NCBI GenBank assembly: GCA_038230275.1
Contig: JBBRNO010000012.1
Coordinates: forward strand, 27,004-91,003
Source of the DNA: JANXXV01 sp038230275
Lineage (GTDB): Bacteria; Acidobacteriota; Terriglobia; Bryobacterales; Bryobacteraceae
Length of the DNA: 64,000 nucleotides
Reading direction: 5' to 3'
Positions 8,982 to 18,100 of the stretch are shown in pieces; position 1 is the first letter of the stretch, and the number at the start of each line of letters is the position of its first letter. The notes beneath the pieces are model-generated. The model was not told the DNA's origin, did no database searches, and saw only the letters and a program-made list of their open reading frames with translations. Both the position numbers and the translations under genes were made by a program.

Positions 8982-11900
8982 GTGACTGACCAACATCTAT
9001 TCGGAACCCTGCGGCCGCTGCTACTCCCCACTCTGTGCGCCCTTATATTTTCGAGCCAAGCCTGGGCGCAACCCGGAACAGGCACCGGACTCAAGGGCGG
9101 CTACTATGGAAACACCGGATTGACCGGCGCGGTTGCGCTCTCGCGAACCGATTCCACAATTAATTTTCAATGGGGCGCCGCAGGGCCGGCGCCGGCGATT
9201 CCAGCCGATCGCTTTTCTGTTCGCTGGACAGGCCAGGTGGAGGCTCCGGTCAGCGGCGCGTACACGTTTGTGACGCGGTCGGACGATGGGGTTCGTCTGT
9301 GGATTGATGGCAAAGTTCTAATCAATCACTGGTCGGATCATTCTCCCGCGTGGGATCAAGCCGTACCAGTCGACCTGGTTGCCGGACATCGCTATAACAT
9401 CCAGCTGGAATACTACGAAAACATGGGCGGCTCCGTAATCCAACTGTTGTGGAGCTATCCGGGACAGACGGAACAGGCGATTCCTCAACAGCGGCTTTAC
9501 CCGGCCACCATTCCGGTGCTGGTTGCGCCGCCTGTGTTGTCCCGTGTGCTCATTAGCGATCTGCCGTGGTTGAGTTCCAGCAATGGGTGGGGTCCGGCGG
9601 AGTTGAACCGCTCGAACGGAGATCAGGGGGCAAGAGACGGAAAATCGTTGACCATCGCCGGCCACCGCTATGCCGATGGCTTGGGAGTGCACGCACCGTC
9701 AGAAATCCGCTATGCCTTGGATGACCGCTACGACATGTTTCGGGCGATCGTCGGCGTAGACGACGAAACCGGCGACAACGGCAGCGTGGTCTTTGAAGTA
9801 TGGCTTGACGGCAAGCGCGCCTATAAGAGCCCGGTGATGCGCGGCAACATGCCGGGACTCGCCATTGAGGTGCCAGTGGAGAATGCGCTGGAGATGCGCC
9901 TGGTGGTGACCGGCGCAGGGGACGGCATCAACTGGGATCATGCCGATTGGGCCGGCGCGCGCCTGGAAGGCATCGAGACGATTAAATATCTTAGCGATTT
10001 GAACTGGGTTACCGCCAGCAACGGCGCCGGACCAGTGGAAAAGGACCGCGCCAATGGGGGCGCCGCATCGGGAGACGCGGAACGGATCAAACTGCGCGGA
10101 CGGACCTTCCGCAAGGGGCTCGGCACCAAGGCCGCCTCTGAGATCAAGTACAACCTCGACAAAAAATACGAACTGCTGAGCGCGATGATCGGCATCGACG
10201 ATTCCGCCAATGGCGCCGGATCGGCAATCTTTGAAATCTGGAATGGAACCACGCGGCTCTATCGCTCAGACATATTGCACGGCAAAGATGCAGCCAGGCA
10301 TGTGGATGTCTCCGTATTGGGCCTGGATACGGTGACGTTGAAGGTGCTGGATGCGGGCGATGGCAACTCCGGTGATTTGGCCGACTGGGCAGACGCGAAG
10401 CTGTTGCCTATCGGGAGCGATAGCGACAACGCGCCCGCTCCGGGGACACCGGCTGCTCCGGCCAGTCTCACCGCCACCCCGGGTAACGCGCAGGTCAGCC
10501 TGGCGTGGAAAGCGTCCACCGGTGCGGCCAGCTATAACTTGTACCGCGGTACTGGCGCGAACGCGGAGTTCCCAACTGCGATAGCCACCAACATCACCGC
10601 CACCACCTATACCAACACCGGATTGACAAACGGCACGCCATACTTCTACAAGGTTCGCGCCGTGAACACCTTGGGCGCGGGCGCGCCTTCGAATGAAGCA
10701 ACCGCAATGCCGGTTGGGGGGCCGCTGCCAGGGGCTCCCTCAGGATTAACAGCGGCTCCGGGCAATACGCAGGTCACGCTGGCGTGGTCCGCGGTAACTG
10801 GCGCCACCGGGTACAACATCTATCGCGGTGGCGCCGCGAATGGGGAATCCCCGAACGCCATCGCAACGAACGTGAATGCCACCACTTTCGTCAACAGCGG
10901 TCTTACAAACGGGACACCCTACTTCTACAACGTTCGCGCAGTGAATGCTTCTGGTGCGGGCGCCGCCTCGAATGAAGCCAACGCAACGCCCGCCGCGCCA
11001 CCGCCGCAGGGCGCTCCCACAGGCTTGACGGCAACCCCGGGCAATGCTCTGGTGACCCTGAAATGGACCGCTGTGACGGGCGTCACCGGTTACAACGTTT
11101 ACCGCGGCGTGGCTTCGAATGGGGAAGCGGCAGCTCCGGTGGTAACGAACCTCAATGCAGTTACTTTCTCCAATACCGGCCTGACAAACGGCACCACGTA
11201 CTTCTACAAAGTTGCCGCGGTAAATGCAGGCGGCGCCGGGCCGTCATCGAATGAAGCGAGCGCCATGCCGCTTGCACTTCCCGCCGCGCCCACCGGCATC
11301 ACCGTTACGGAAGGCAACGGTCAGATCGCACTGAACTGGCCCGCGGTGGCCACGGCGACGGCGTATAACGTCTATCGCGGCATCGCGAAAAATGGGGAGG
11401 CCGCTGTCGCCGTAGGCGCAAATCTGCCCGCACCGGCGTTCGTGAATACGGGGTTGACCAACGGCACGGCCTACTTCTATAAAGTGACGGCCATCAACAC
11501 CACGGGCGAAAGCGCGCGCTCAGCAGAAGTGACCGGGACCCCTTCCGGGCCACCGCCTGCAACCGATCCGGCCACGTTGTCCGCATTCCGCCTGCTGCGT
11601 CAAGCCACGTGGGGCCCCAGACCGGGCGATGTGGACCACGTAAAACAAATCGGCCGCGCCGCGTTCCTGGCGGAACAGCTAGCCGCGCCGGCCTCTGTCT
11701 ATCCGGACACGCTGTACGACATGACAGTGGAAATGACCCAGGAGCATTTCATGCGCCTGGCCATCACCGGGCCCGACCAACTGCGGCAGCGCCTCGCGTG
11801 GGCCTTGCATCAGATCTGGATCGCGTCGGCGGTGGAGGTGGGCAACGCCGGTGGAATCGTGAACTATCAGCGCATTTTCATCAATGGGGCCTTCGGTAAT

Positions 11901-13019
11901 TATCGCGACCTGATGGCCGCGGTGACGTTGAATCCGGTGATGGGCCGGTATCTCAACATGCTCAACAATCAGAGCCAGACCGTCACCGGCGTGCCTGCCA
12001 ATGAGAATTATGCCCGCGAAGTGATGCAGCTCTTCACTCTGGGACTGACAAAGATAAATACCAACGGCACACCGATGCTGGACGGATTGGGCAAACCGAT
12101 CCCCACCTACACCGAAGACGACGTGAAGCAGCTGGCCCGCATTCTGACCGGCTGGACCTTTGGCGATGGCAACCCGGCCACTATCCCAACCACGCTGGCA
12201 GCAGAGAACTACAAGGTGCCGATGGAGGCGGTGGAGAAATTCCACGATTCGGGTGCGAAGACGTTCCTCGGCGTAAACTTCGCGCCGGGCCAAACGGCAC
12301 GGCAAGACCTGAACCAGGCGCTGGATGTGATCTTCGCTCATGCGAATATGGGACCGTTCATTTGCCGGCAACTCATTGAACATCTGGTCACATCGAATCC
12401 GAGTGCGGCCTATATCGGCGATGTCGCCGCGGTATTCAACAATAACGGCAGCAATGTCCGGGGCGATCTAACCGCCGTAGTGCAGGCCATCCTGACGCAT
12501 CCCGAAGCAAGCCTGGGCACGGCCACCGCCGGAAAGCTGATGGAACCCGCGCTGTTCGTGGTCTCACAGGCGCGTTCGCTCAACGCGCAGGTAGTGGACC
12601 ATCCGTTCATGACCGATCTGGCCGAGGAGATGGGGCAAAAGGTGTTCTATTCCCCGTCGGTCTTCAGCTACTTCTCGCCGAATTACCGCATCCGAAACAC
12701 AGCTTTGGTGGGGCCTGAATTCCAGATACTCACTTCCGTCACCTCGCTCATCCGCACCAACTTTTCCGCCATGCTGATCAGCGGCGGTTTCGGAGCGGAC
12801 GTCACGGTGGACTTTGCGCCGTTCACCAGCCGCGCCGCGGATCCGGCAGCGCTGGTGGATTACTGCAGCTTGCTGTTGATGGGCGGCAACATGTCCACCG
12901 AACAACGCAGCGAAATCATTAGTGCGGTCCGCGTCACCCCGGCCACCAACCTTGCGGAGCGAGCGCGCACGGCTCTGTACCTCATCCTGGCCTCGGCGCA
13001 ATACCAGGCCGACCATTAA
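8982..13019 (+). CDS. secreted PA14-NPCBM-NPCBM-FN3(x4)-DUF1800 protein
   Basis: A 1345-residue secreted protein; GTG start with GAGGAG five bases upstream. Order seen: signal peptide (cleavage about residue 29, SSQAWAQ); PA14 domain about 35-165 (SDDGVRLWIDG); two NPCBM-type carbohydrate-binding domains about 190-325 and 330-478 (each with GLGxHAxSEIRY-like or GLGTKAASEIKY strands); four fibronectin type III repeats about 490-855; DUF1800 about 860-1335 (RLLRQATWGPRPGD, QRLAWALHQIWIAS). DUF1800 proteins nearly always precede a DUF1501 partner, as here 24 bp downstream. The carbohydrate-binding head suggests polysaccharide or cell-surface attachment; the enzymatic role of DUF1800 is not established. 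Confidence 0.9.
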   Translation: MTDQHLFGTLRPLLLPTLCALIFSSQAWAQPGTGTGLKGGYYGNTGLTGAVALSRTDSTINFQWGAAGPAPAIPADRFSVRWTGQVEAPVSGAYTFVTRSDDGVRLWIDGKVLINHWSDHSPAWDQAVPVDLVAGHRYNIQLEYYENMGGSVIQLLWSYPGQTEQAIPQQRLYPATIPVLVAPPVLSRVLISDLPWLSSSNGWGPAELNRSNGDQGARDGKSLTIAGHRYADGLGVHAPSEIRYALDDRYDMFRAIVGVDDETGDNGSVVFEVWLDGKRAYKSPVMRGNMPGLAIEVPVENALEMRLVVTGAGDGINWDHADWAGARLEGIETIKYLSDLNWVTASNGAGPVEKDRANGGAASGDAERIKLRGRTFRKGLGTKAASEIKYNLDKKYELLSAMIGIDDSANGAGSAIFEIWNGTTRLYRSDILHGKDAARHVDVSVLGLDTVTLKVLDAGDGNSGDLADWADAKLLPIGSDSDNAPAPGTPAAPASLTATPGNAQVSLAWKASTGAASYNLYRGTGANAEFPTAIATNITATTYTNTGLTNGTPYFYKVRAVNTLGAGAPSNEATAMPVGGPLPGAPSGLTAAPGNTQVTLAWSAVTGATGYNIYRGGAANGESPNAIATNVNATTFVNSGLTNGTPYFYNVRAVNASGAGAASNEANATPAAPPPQGAPTGLTATPGNALVTLKWTAVTGVTGYNVYRGVASNGEAAAPVVTNLNAVTFSNTGLTNGTTYFYKVAAVNAGGAGPSSNEASAMPLALPAAPTGITVTEGNGQIALNWPAVATATAYNVYRGIAKNGEAAVAVGANLPAPAFVNTGLTNGTAYFYKVTAINTTGESARSAEVTGTPSGPPPATDPATLSAFRLLRQATWGPRPGDVDHVKQIGRAAFLAEQLAAPASVYPDTLYDMTVEMTQEHFMRLAITGPDQLRQRLAWALHQIWIASAVEVGNAGGIVNYQRIFINGAFGNYRDLMAAVTLNPVMGRYLNMLNNQSQTVTGVPANENYAREVMQLFTLGLTKINTNGTPMLDGLGKPIPTYTEDDVKQLARILTGWTFGDGNPATIPTTLAAENYKVPMEAVEKFHDSGAKTFLGVNFAPGQTARQDLNQALDVIFAHANMGPFICRQLIEHLVTSNPSAAYIGDVAAVFNNNGSNVRGDLTAVVQAILTHPEASLGTATAGKLMEPALFVVSQARSLNAQVVDHPFMTDLAEEMGQKVFYSPSVFSYFSPNYRIRNTALVGPEFQILTSVTSLIRTNFSAMLISGGFGADVTVDFAPFTSRAADPAALVDYCSLLLMGGNMSTEQRSEIISAVRVTPATNLAERARTALYLILASAQYQADH
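10453..11547 (+). repeat. four tandem fibronectin type III coding repeats
   Basis: Four consecutive units of roughly 270 bp encode FN3 domains with shared strands: GLTATPGN, VTLAWSAVTGATGYN(I/V)YRG, TNGTPYFYKVRAVN and GAGAPSNEA. The third repeat carries ATGVTGYNVYRG-like variants and the fourth is the most diverged. High identity between units 1-3 suggests recent internal duplication. Confidence 0.85.
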
Positions 13020-13043
13020 TCGCTTGCAGAGGAGATTGAGAAA

Positions 13044-14375
13044 ATGATGAAACGAAATCGCCGTGAATTTCTGAAGAACTGCTGCGGGCTGGGCGCCGCC
13101 GGCATTAGCGCGCACCTCACCCGGCTGGGGATGGTGTCCGCCCAGGCGCAATCCACATCCACCTATAAAGCGCTGGTGTGCGTGTTCTTTTTCGGCGGCA
13201 ACGATTCGAACAATATGATCGTGCCGCTGGATTCCACCCGCTATTCCCTCTATAGCGCTATGCGCGGCCCGGTGGCGCTGGGGCAAGGGACGCTGCTTCC
13301 CGCCGACGCAACGGGCTATGGCTTGCACCCGAACCTCACCACCGTGCGCGATCTGTTCGCCGCCAAGCAAGCCGCGGCGGTGTTCAATGTAGGCACGCTG
13401 GTCCGGCCCACTTCCAAAGCAACCCTGAATTCCACGCCGCTGCCGCGCAACCTCTATTCGCATTCCGACCAGACACAGCAGTGGCAAAGTTCCGATCCCA
13501 ATGGCGGCAGCACCGGCTGGGGCGGACGGATCAACGATCTGATCATCACCCAAAACACCGGCCCGCTGCAGCCCGGAGTTTCCGTGAATGGCGGCAACGC
13601 GCTGTTCTTGTCGGGCCCGAATACGAAGGGGCTCAACTTCTCAAACTCCAGTTCGTTTGGCCTGTCCACCTTTGGAGACGGAAACGCCATGAACGCGCGC
13701 CTGGCTTCCCTGCCCCGCATCCTCACCTTCGATACCGGCCTGCAATTGGTAAGCGCCGCTAACGGCGTGCTTGGCGATTCCATCAAATCGGCCCAGGAAA
13801 TCAACGCCGCGCTAAATAGCGCACCGGCCCTTCCGGTCGCGTTTCCAAACACAGGGTTAGGCCAGCAGCTGTCGCAGGTGGCGCGCATCATGTCCGTCCG
13901 CGGAGCGCTGGGCATGAACCGTCAGATTTTCTTCGCGGGCATGGGCGGCTTTGACAATCACGAACAACTGGTAGCTAAGCAGGCGCAGCTGATGGCGGAT
14001 GTGAATTCGGCCTTCGCCGCTTTCTTCAGCACCATGCAAACCACCGGCACGATGAACAACGTGACGCTCTTTACAGAGAGTGAGTTCAACCGCACCGGTA
14101 ACTCCAATGCCAATGTGGGTACCGATCATGCGTGGGGCAGTCACCATATGGTGATCGGCGGCGCGGTGAAGGGCGGCCTCACCTACGGAACATTCCCGCG
14201 GCATGAGCTCAACGGAATCGACGACGCCGGCGGGCGCGGCAACTGGATTCCGACATCCTCGCTGGACCAATACGCGGCCACTTTGGGAAGCTGGTTCGGC
14301 GTCGCGGATTCGGACCTGCTCCAGATCTTCCCCAACCTGGCAAACTTCAACCCGCGGAAGCTTGGGTTCGTTTAG
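13044..14375 (+). CDS. Tat-exported DUF1501 protein
   Basis: A 443-residue protein with a twin-arginine signal (RNRREFLKNCCGLGAAG, cleavage near SAQAQS). The DUF1501 features are VCVFFFGGNDSNNMIVPLD near the mature N-terminus, GFDNHEQL, TESEFNRTGNSN and GTDHAWGSHHMVIGG; the fold is related to alkaline phosphatase/sulfatase-type proteins. It follows the DUF1800 gene by 24 bp with AGAGGAGATTG as ribosome-binding site, so the two are co-expressed. The stop codon lies in the first unit of a 12-bp tandem repeat. Function of the pair is unknown. Confidence 0.9.
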   Translation: MMKRNRREFLKNCCGLGAAGISAHLTRLGMVSAQAQSTSTYKALVCVFFFGGNDSNNMIVPLDSTRYSLYSAMRGPVALGQGTLLPADATGYGLHPNLTTVRDLFAAKQAAAVFNVGTLVRPTSKATLNSTPLPRNLYSHSDQTQQWQSSDPNGGSTGWGGRINDLIITQNTGPLQPGVSVNGGNALFLSGPNTKGLNFSNSSSFGLSTFGDGNAMNARLASLPRILTFDTGLQLVSAANGVLGDSIKSAQEINAALNSAPALPVAFPNTGLGQQLSQVARIMSVRGALGMNRQIFFAGMGGFDNHEQLVAKQAQLMADVNSAFAAFFSTMQTTGTMNNVTLFTESEFNRTGNSNANVGTDHAWGSHHMVIGGAVKGGLTYGTFPRHELNGIDDAGGRGNWIPTSSLDQYAATLGSWFGVADSDLLQIFPNLANFNPRKLGFV

Positions 14376-14814
14376 GGTGTGAACTAGGGTGTGAACTAGG
14401 GTGTGAACTAGGGTGTGAACGGCTGAAGGCGGACGTTGGATTGTAAAGGTCAATGCCAAACGCCTCCAGCGCCCTGGCGACAAACCGTTCGTCGTCGGGC
14501 TCCGCGTTCAGCCCGATCCAGGTCTCATCGGAGGTCTGGCTGCGCCCGGCCATGAACGCGCGGGCATCGTCACCCACCACATGGCGCAGCCGCGGCGCAT
14601 CGGTCTGAACGGCTTCGATGATGGCATCGGCCACCGCATCGGGCATGATCGGATCCACCAATTGCGCCGCAAAAATGCGCCCCAGACGATACGTGGCCGT
14701 GAGGTATGGCGTTGATGGATCGACCTGAGACTCGCGCTTGGTGAAGATGGGCGTCAGAATCACGCCGGGTTCCACAATAGCCACGCGCACGCCGACCGCG
14801 CGAAAGCCTACCAT
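14347..14814 (-). pseudogene. short-chain dehydrogenase C-terminal fragment, 5'-truncated
   Basis: A 155-codon frame carries the last part of an SDR: GVRVAIVEPGVILTPIFTKR (the strand after the catalytic YxxxK helix) and the C-terminal helices. The Rossmann glycine motif and the Tyr-Lys dyad are absent, and no coding continuation lies upstream, where the broken cupin begins on the other strand. The natural C-terminus is replaced by SHPS repeats because the frame runs through the 12-bp repeat and into the end of the DUF1501 gene. A remnant, unlikely to be functional. Confidence 0.7.
14373..14420. repeat. 12-bp perfect tandem repeat, four copies
   Basis: Unit TAGGGTGTGAAC repeated four times without mismatch. 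The first TAG is the stop codon of the DUF1501 gene. Each unit contains a stop in the plus direction, so the array also blocks read-through. Confidence 0.95.
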
Positions 14815-14848
14815 GCCGGACTAATATTCTGTATGGTTCGAAAAATAT

Positions 14849-15185
14849 ATGGTTCGACAAATCCCATTTCTCTTCCTGGCGTGGTTCGCCTTAAGCGCCG
14901 CGAACATCACCACCAGCACCCAGACAGCGGAACACTACCGTTGGGGCGATTGCTGCGATGGCTGGTAGCTGTTGAAGAATGACCACATCCACATAATCCA
15001 GGAAAAGATGCCGCCAGGCAGCAGTGAGACGGGCGGCTGATGGTGTTGCACCAACGCGAGAGAGCGCTGGTGCAACCGGGCATCACTCACACAATGCAAA
15101 ACATGTCGAAGGGCGATCTGGAGATACTGGTTACCTCCGCCCCCCCAGCCATGGCGACCGGGAAGAAGCGCCCACACCGAGGTAG
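14849..15185 (+). pseudogene. exported cupin-domain protein, pseudogene
   Basis: From ATG 14849 the frame reads a signal peptide (MVRQIPFLFLAWFALSAA) and EHYRWGDCCDGW, a typical start of small single-domain cupins. An in-frame TAG at 14966-14968 interrupts it (probably Tyr originally), after which LLKNDHIHIIQEKMPPGSSE continues in frame to a TGA at 15038. The frame then shifts: HQRERALVQPGITHTMQNM and LEILVTSAPP follow, and a run of seven C at 15140-15146 shifts it again, after which SHGDREEAPTPR and a stop at 15183 fit the family's C-terminus. One nonsense, an internal deletion and two shifts: dead. Confidence 0.75.
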
Positions 15186-15187
15186 CG

Positions 15188-18100
15188 CTATCGCTTGCGC
15201 ACCTCCAACTGCACCGGGCGCGCCACCGAACTCACTTCCGGGTCGTAGTATTCGTACACTCTCGACTGAAACGTTTTCGCCCGCACGGGATACTTCGCGC
15301 GCAGACGATACCGCAGCTTGATCGTCTCGCCGCCCCCCACTGAATCGAAGTAAAGAATCGCCTGCGTCGCCGTCATGCTGAATTTTTCCAGCCGCCCGCC
15401 TTTGCGCCCGGCCGTCTTCTCCACAAAGGCCTGCAAGTCTTCGCTCAGCAGGTCGAAACCTGGAGGAATTCCCAAGTCCACCATCACCATGTTGGCGATC
15501 TTGCGCATGTTGTTCCGCACAACCGCCGTAGCGGTGGCCACGTCGTCCTGAGCCAGCTGCGTGCGGTCGTACGTCACCTGAATGTCTAGCGGTTCGTTCG
15601 CCGGCTTCTCGTTCCACGGCAGGAAGTAACGGCCCACCACCTGATAAGCCAGACCGCCCTTGCCATGGAAGCGGATACTCACTCGATTGGCGCTCTTGGC
15701 ATCAATTCCCTTGAGCACGAATTGGTGCAGCAGATCGTTATTCTCCGCCGTCAGCGTAAGCCGCTCAACCGGCCTGCCATTCAGCGAAATCTCCAGATCG
15801 CCGCGAACGTCCGCCGCGCCCTTGCCGCTGGCCAGCAGCAGCGCACGCAGCGCCATGATGGTGGCCTGCGTGGTGCCCCAAGTGCCAGAGGCGTCTTTCT
15901 TCGCCGCAATGTATGTCAAGGCCTTGCCCGCCACGGCCGATGCTTCCCCCCATTTCAGCAGCGCCTGCACAGCCAGCCCGGTGGTCTCCACGCTGGCGCT
16001 GGTGCCGGTAGCGTAAACGGCGGTTTCTTCCGCCGTCCACCACACCTGCTCGTCTTTCGCGCTGCGTGCATCCAGTAACAGCTTCATCGCCTGTCCCGTA
16101 AAAGCGCGGTCCTTGGCGTAGTCCACGGCGAAGTTAGCCAGCACCGCCAGCGTGTAGTTGTCCAACTTCTTATCCATGTGCGTGCCGATGAACTGCCGCG
16201 CCTTCTCCACCGCCGTTCCCTGGTAGCCCGTAGTCCTCAGCGACCACGCAATGTAGGCGGTGATGCGCAGCACATCGGAGTTGTAGCGGTTCGTGGCGCC
16301 TTCATTGATGAAAGAGGTATCGGGCTTCCAGCTTCCATCGGCCTGCTGTTGTCCGGCCAGCCATTGCTGCGTGCGCAGAATCACGTTCCGGTCCACTTCA
16401 TACACCTTCGACATGTCATGGAATTCCATCAGCCCGTACGCAGTCAGAATCTTATTCGCGGGCGCGCTGCCAAACCAGGAAAAGCCTCCGCCGGGAACCT
16501 CGAACGTCAGCAGCCGCTGATACCCGTTCGCAATGTAGCCTTCCGCTTTCACGCGCACCTCGGGCGTCGATTTCTTCGTAGTCTTCATATAGTCAAGCGC
16601 CAGCACGTTGGGATACGTACTGGACGAGGTTTGCTCGAAGCACCCGCCCGGCATACGCAGAATGCTGTCCATGCCTTCAATCACCTGGCTCAGCGGGCCC
16701 GGATAGAGTCGCACAAAGAGCTTGCTGGCATCCGGAATAGCCGCCTCTGGAAGATCGAAGTTATGATCCACCGAACTCTCCAATCGTCCGTTGAATACCG
16801 TGTTCTGCTCGCGGCCGTTAGGAATCACCTCGATTTCCCGCACGATAATATCCGCGCGGCTGGTTCCCATCGCAGCCGACAAGGTCAGCTTGAACTTACC
16901 AATCCGCTTCGCCTCCAACGTGAATTGCGATCCACCCACGCGGCCGGTCTCCACCGCCAGCGTCTTGTCTGGAACATCCTGCACCAGCGAATACCAGTTG
17001 TCCGGCTGCAACTTCAGGCTGACGTCACCGCGCGAGGGCGAGTAGTTGTAGACGGCAACCGGAATGGCAACGCGGTCACCCTGCGTCAAAGTGATCGGCA
17101 GATCCAGATCGACAAAGAAATCCTGGAACACTTTGATGCTGGAAACGCCGCTGCCCAACGCACCATGGACGGTGGACGCCACCATGGCCATGCGCCACGT
17201 AGTAATGGAATCGGCCAGCGGAATCGCGATGCTGGCATTGCCGTGCTGGTCCGTGATGATCTCCGGATTGATATAAAGCGCCTCCGGGAAATAGGACCGT
17301 ACCCTCGCCGCCGGCGCCTCGGATGCGTCTTTCTTAAGGGCCGGAGAACCAGTGACGATCATGTTCATCATGCGAAGCATCGGCTGAGGCTCTGCGGGCG
17401 CGGCGGCGGGAAACCCACCAAGGATGCCACCAATCACACCGCCGCCCATGCCAGCCGGAACTCCGCCCGCCACTCCGCCGCGGCGTTCCATGCGCGCCCC
17501 ATCTCTCCTGCCGGTGTCAGCCAGCACAACGGACTCAGTGACGGCGCTCACATCCAGAGTTGCAGCCACATTCGCGCGATCCCGCGGTTCCAACGTAACG
17601 CGCGTCGAGCCGGACCGAAAGCCCGCGGACTCCACCCGCAGCTCGTATTCCCCGGGCGGTAAACCCGCCAGGTTGAACTGTCCGTTCTCACTCGCCTTAG
17701 CTCTGCGCGTGCTCCCCGTGGAAACCTGGCGCGCCGTAATCGTAGCGCCTGCTATCGCCGCGCGCGTTGCATCGAACACGAAGCCCACAATCTCCGACCG
17801 CCCATTCGCCGGGCCGCGATCATGTTCAATCGCCACATCCATCGCACCCGCGCCCGGCTGACTCGCCGTCCGGCCGGTTCGAACTTCCACGTAGGCGGCC
17901 ATCTCGTCTCCGGTGTTGAACCGTTGATCCGGCCCCGCGCTGGTAACGATGTAGTATTTCTTCTGGACATCCCACGGTGCGTGCTCCAAACGGAGAACGT
18001 TATTCCAGGAATCACGCGCTTCCGGTCCATTCAGCTTGGCCATTACCGCGGTAAGATCGCCGCCGGAATAAGTACGGCTGAGGCTCTGCGCCAGCCGCGC

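Noticed and set aside
14373..14420. Tandem repeat as a CRISPR or telomere-like element
   Set aside because: Units are 12 bp with no spacers and only four copies; it is a simple tandem repeat.
13857..14483. Minus frame of 208 codons with VHTL repeats
   Set aside because: Another frame of the 12-bp repeat and antisense to DUF1501.
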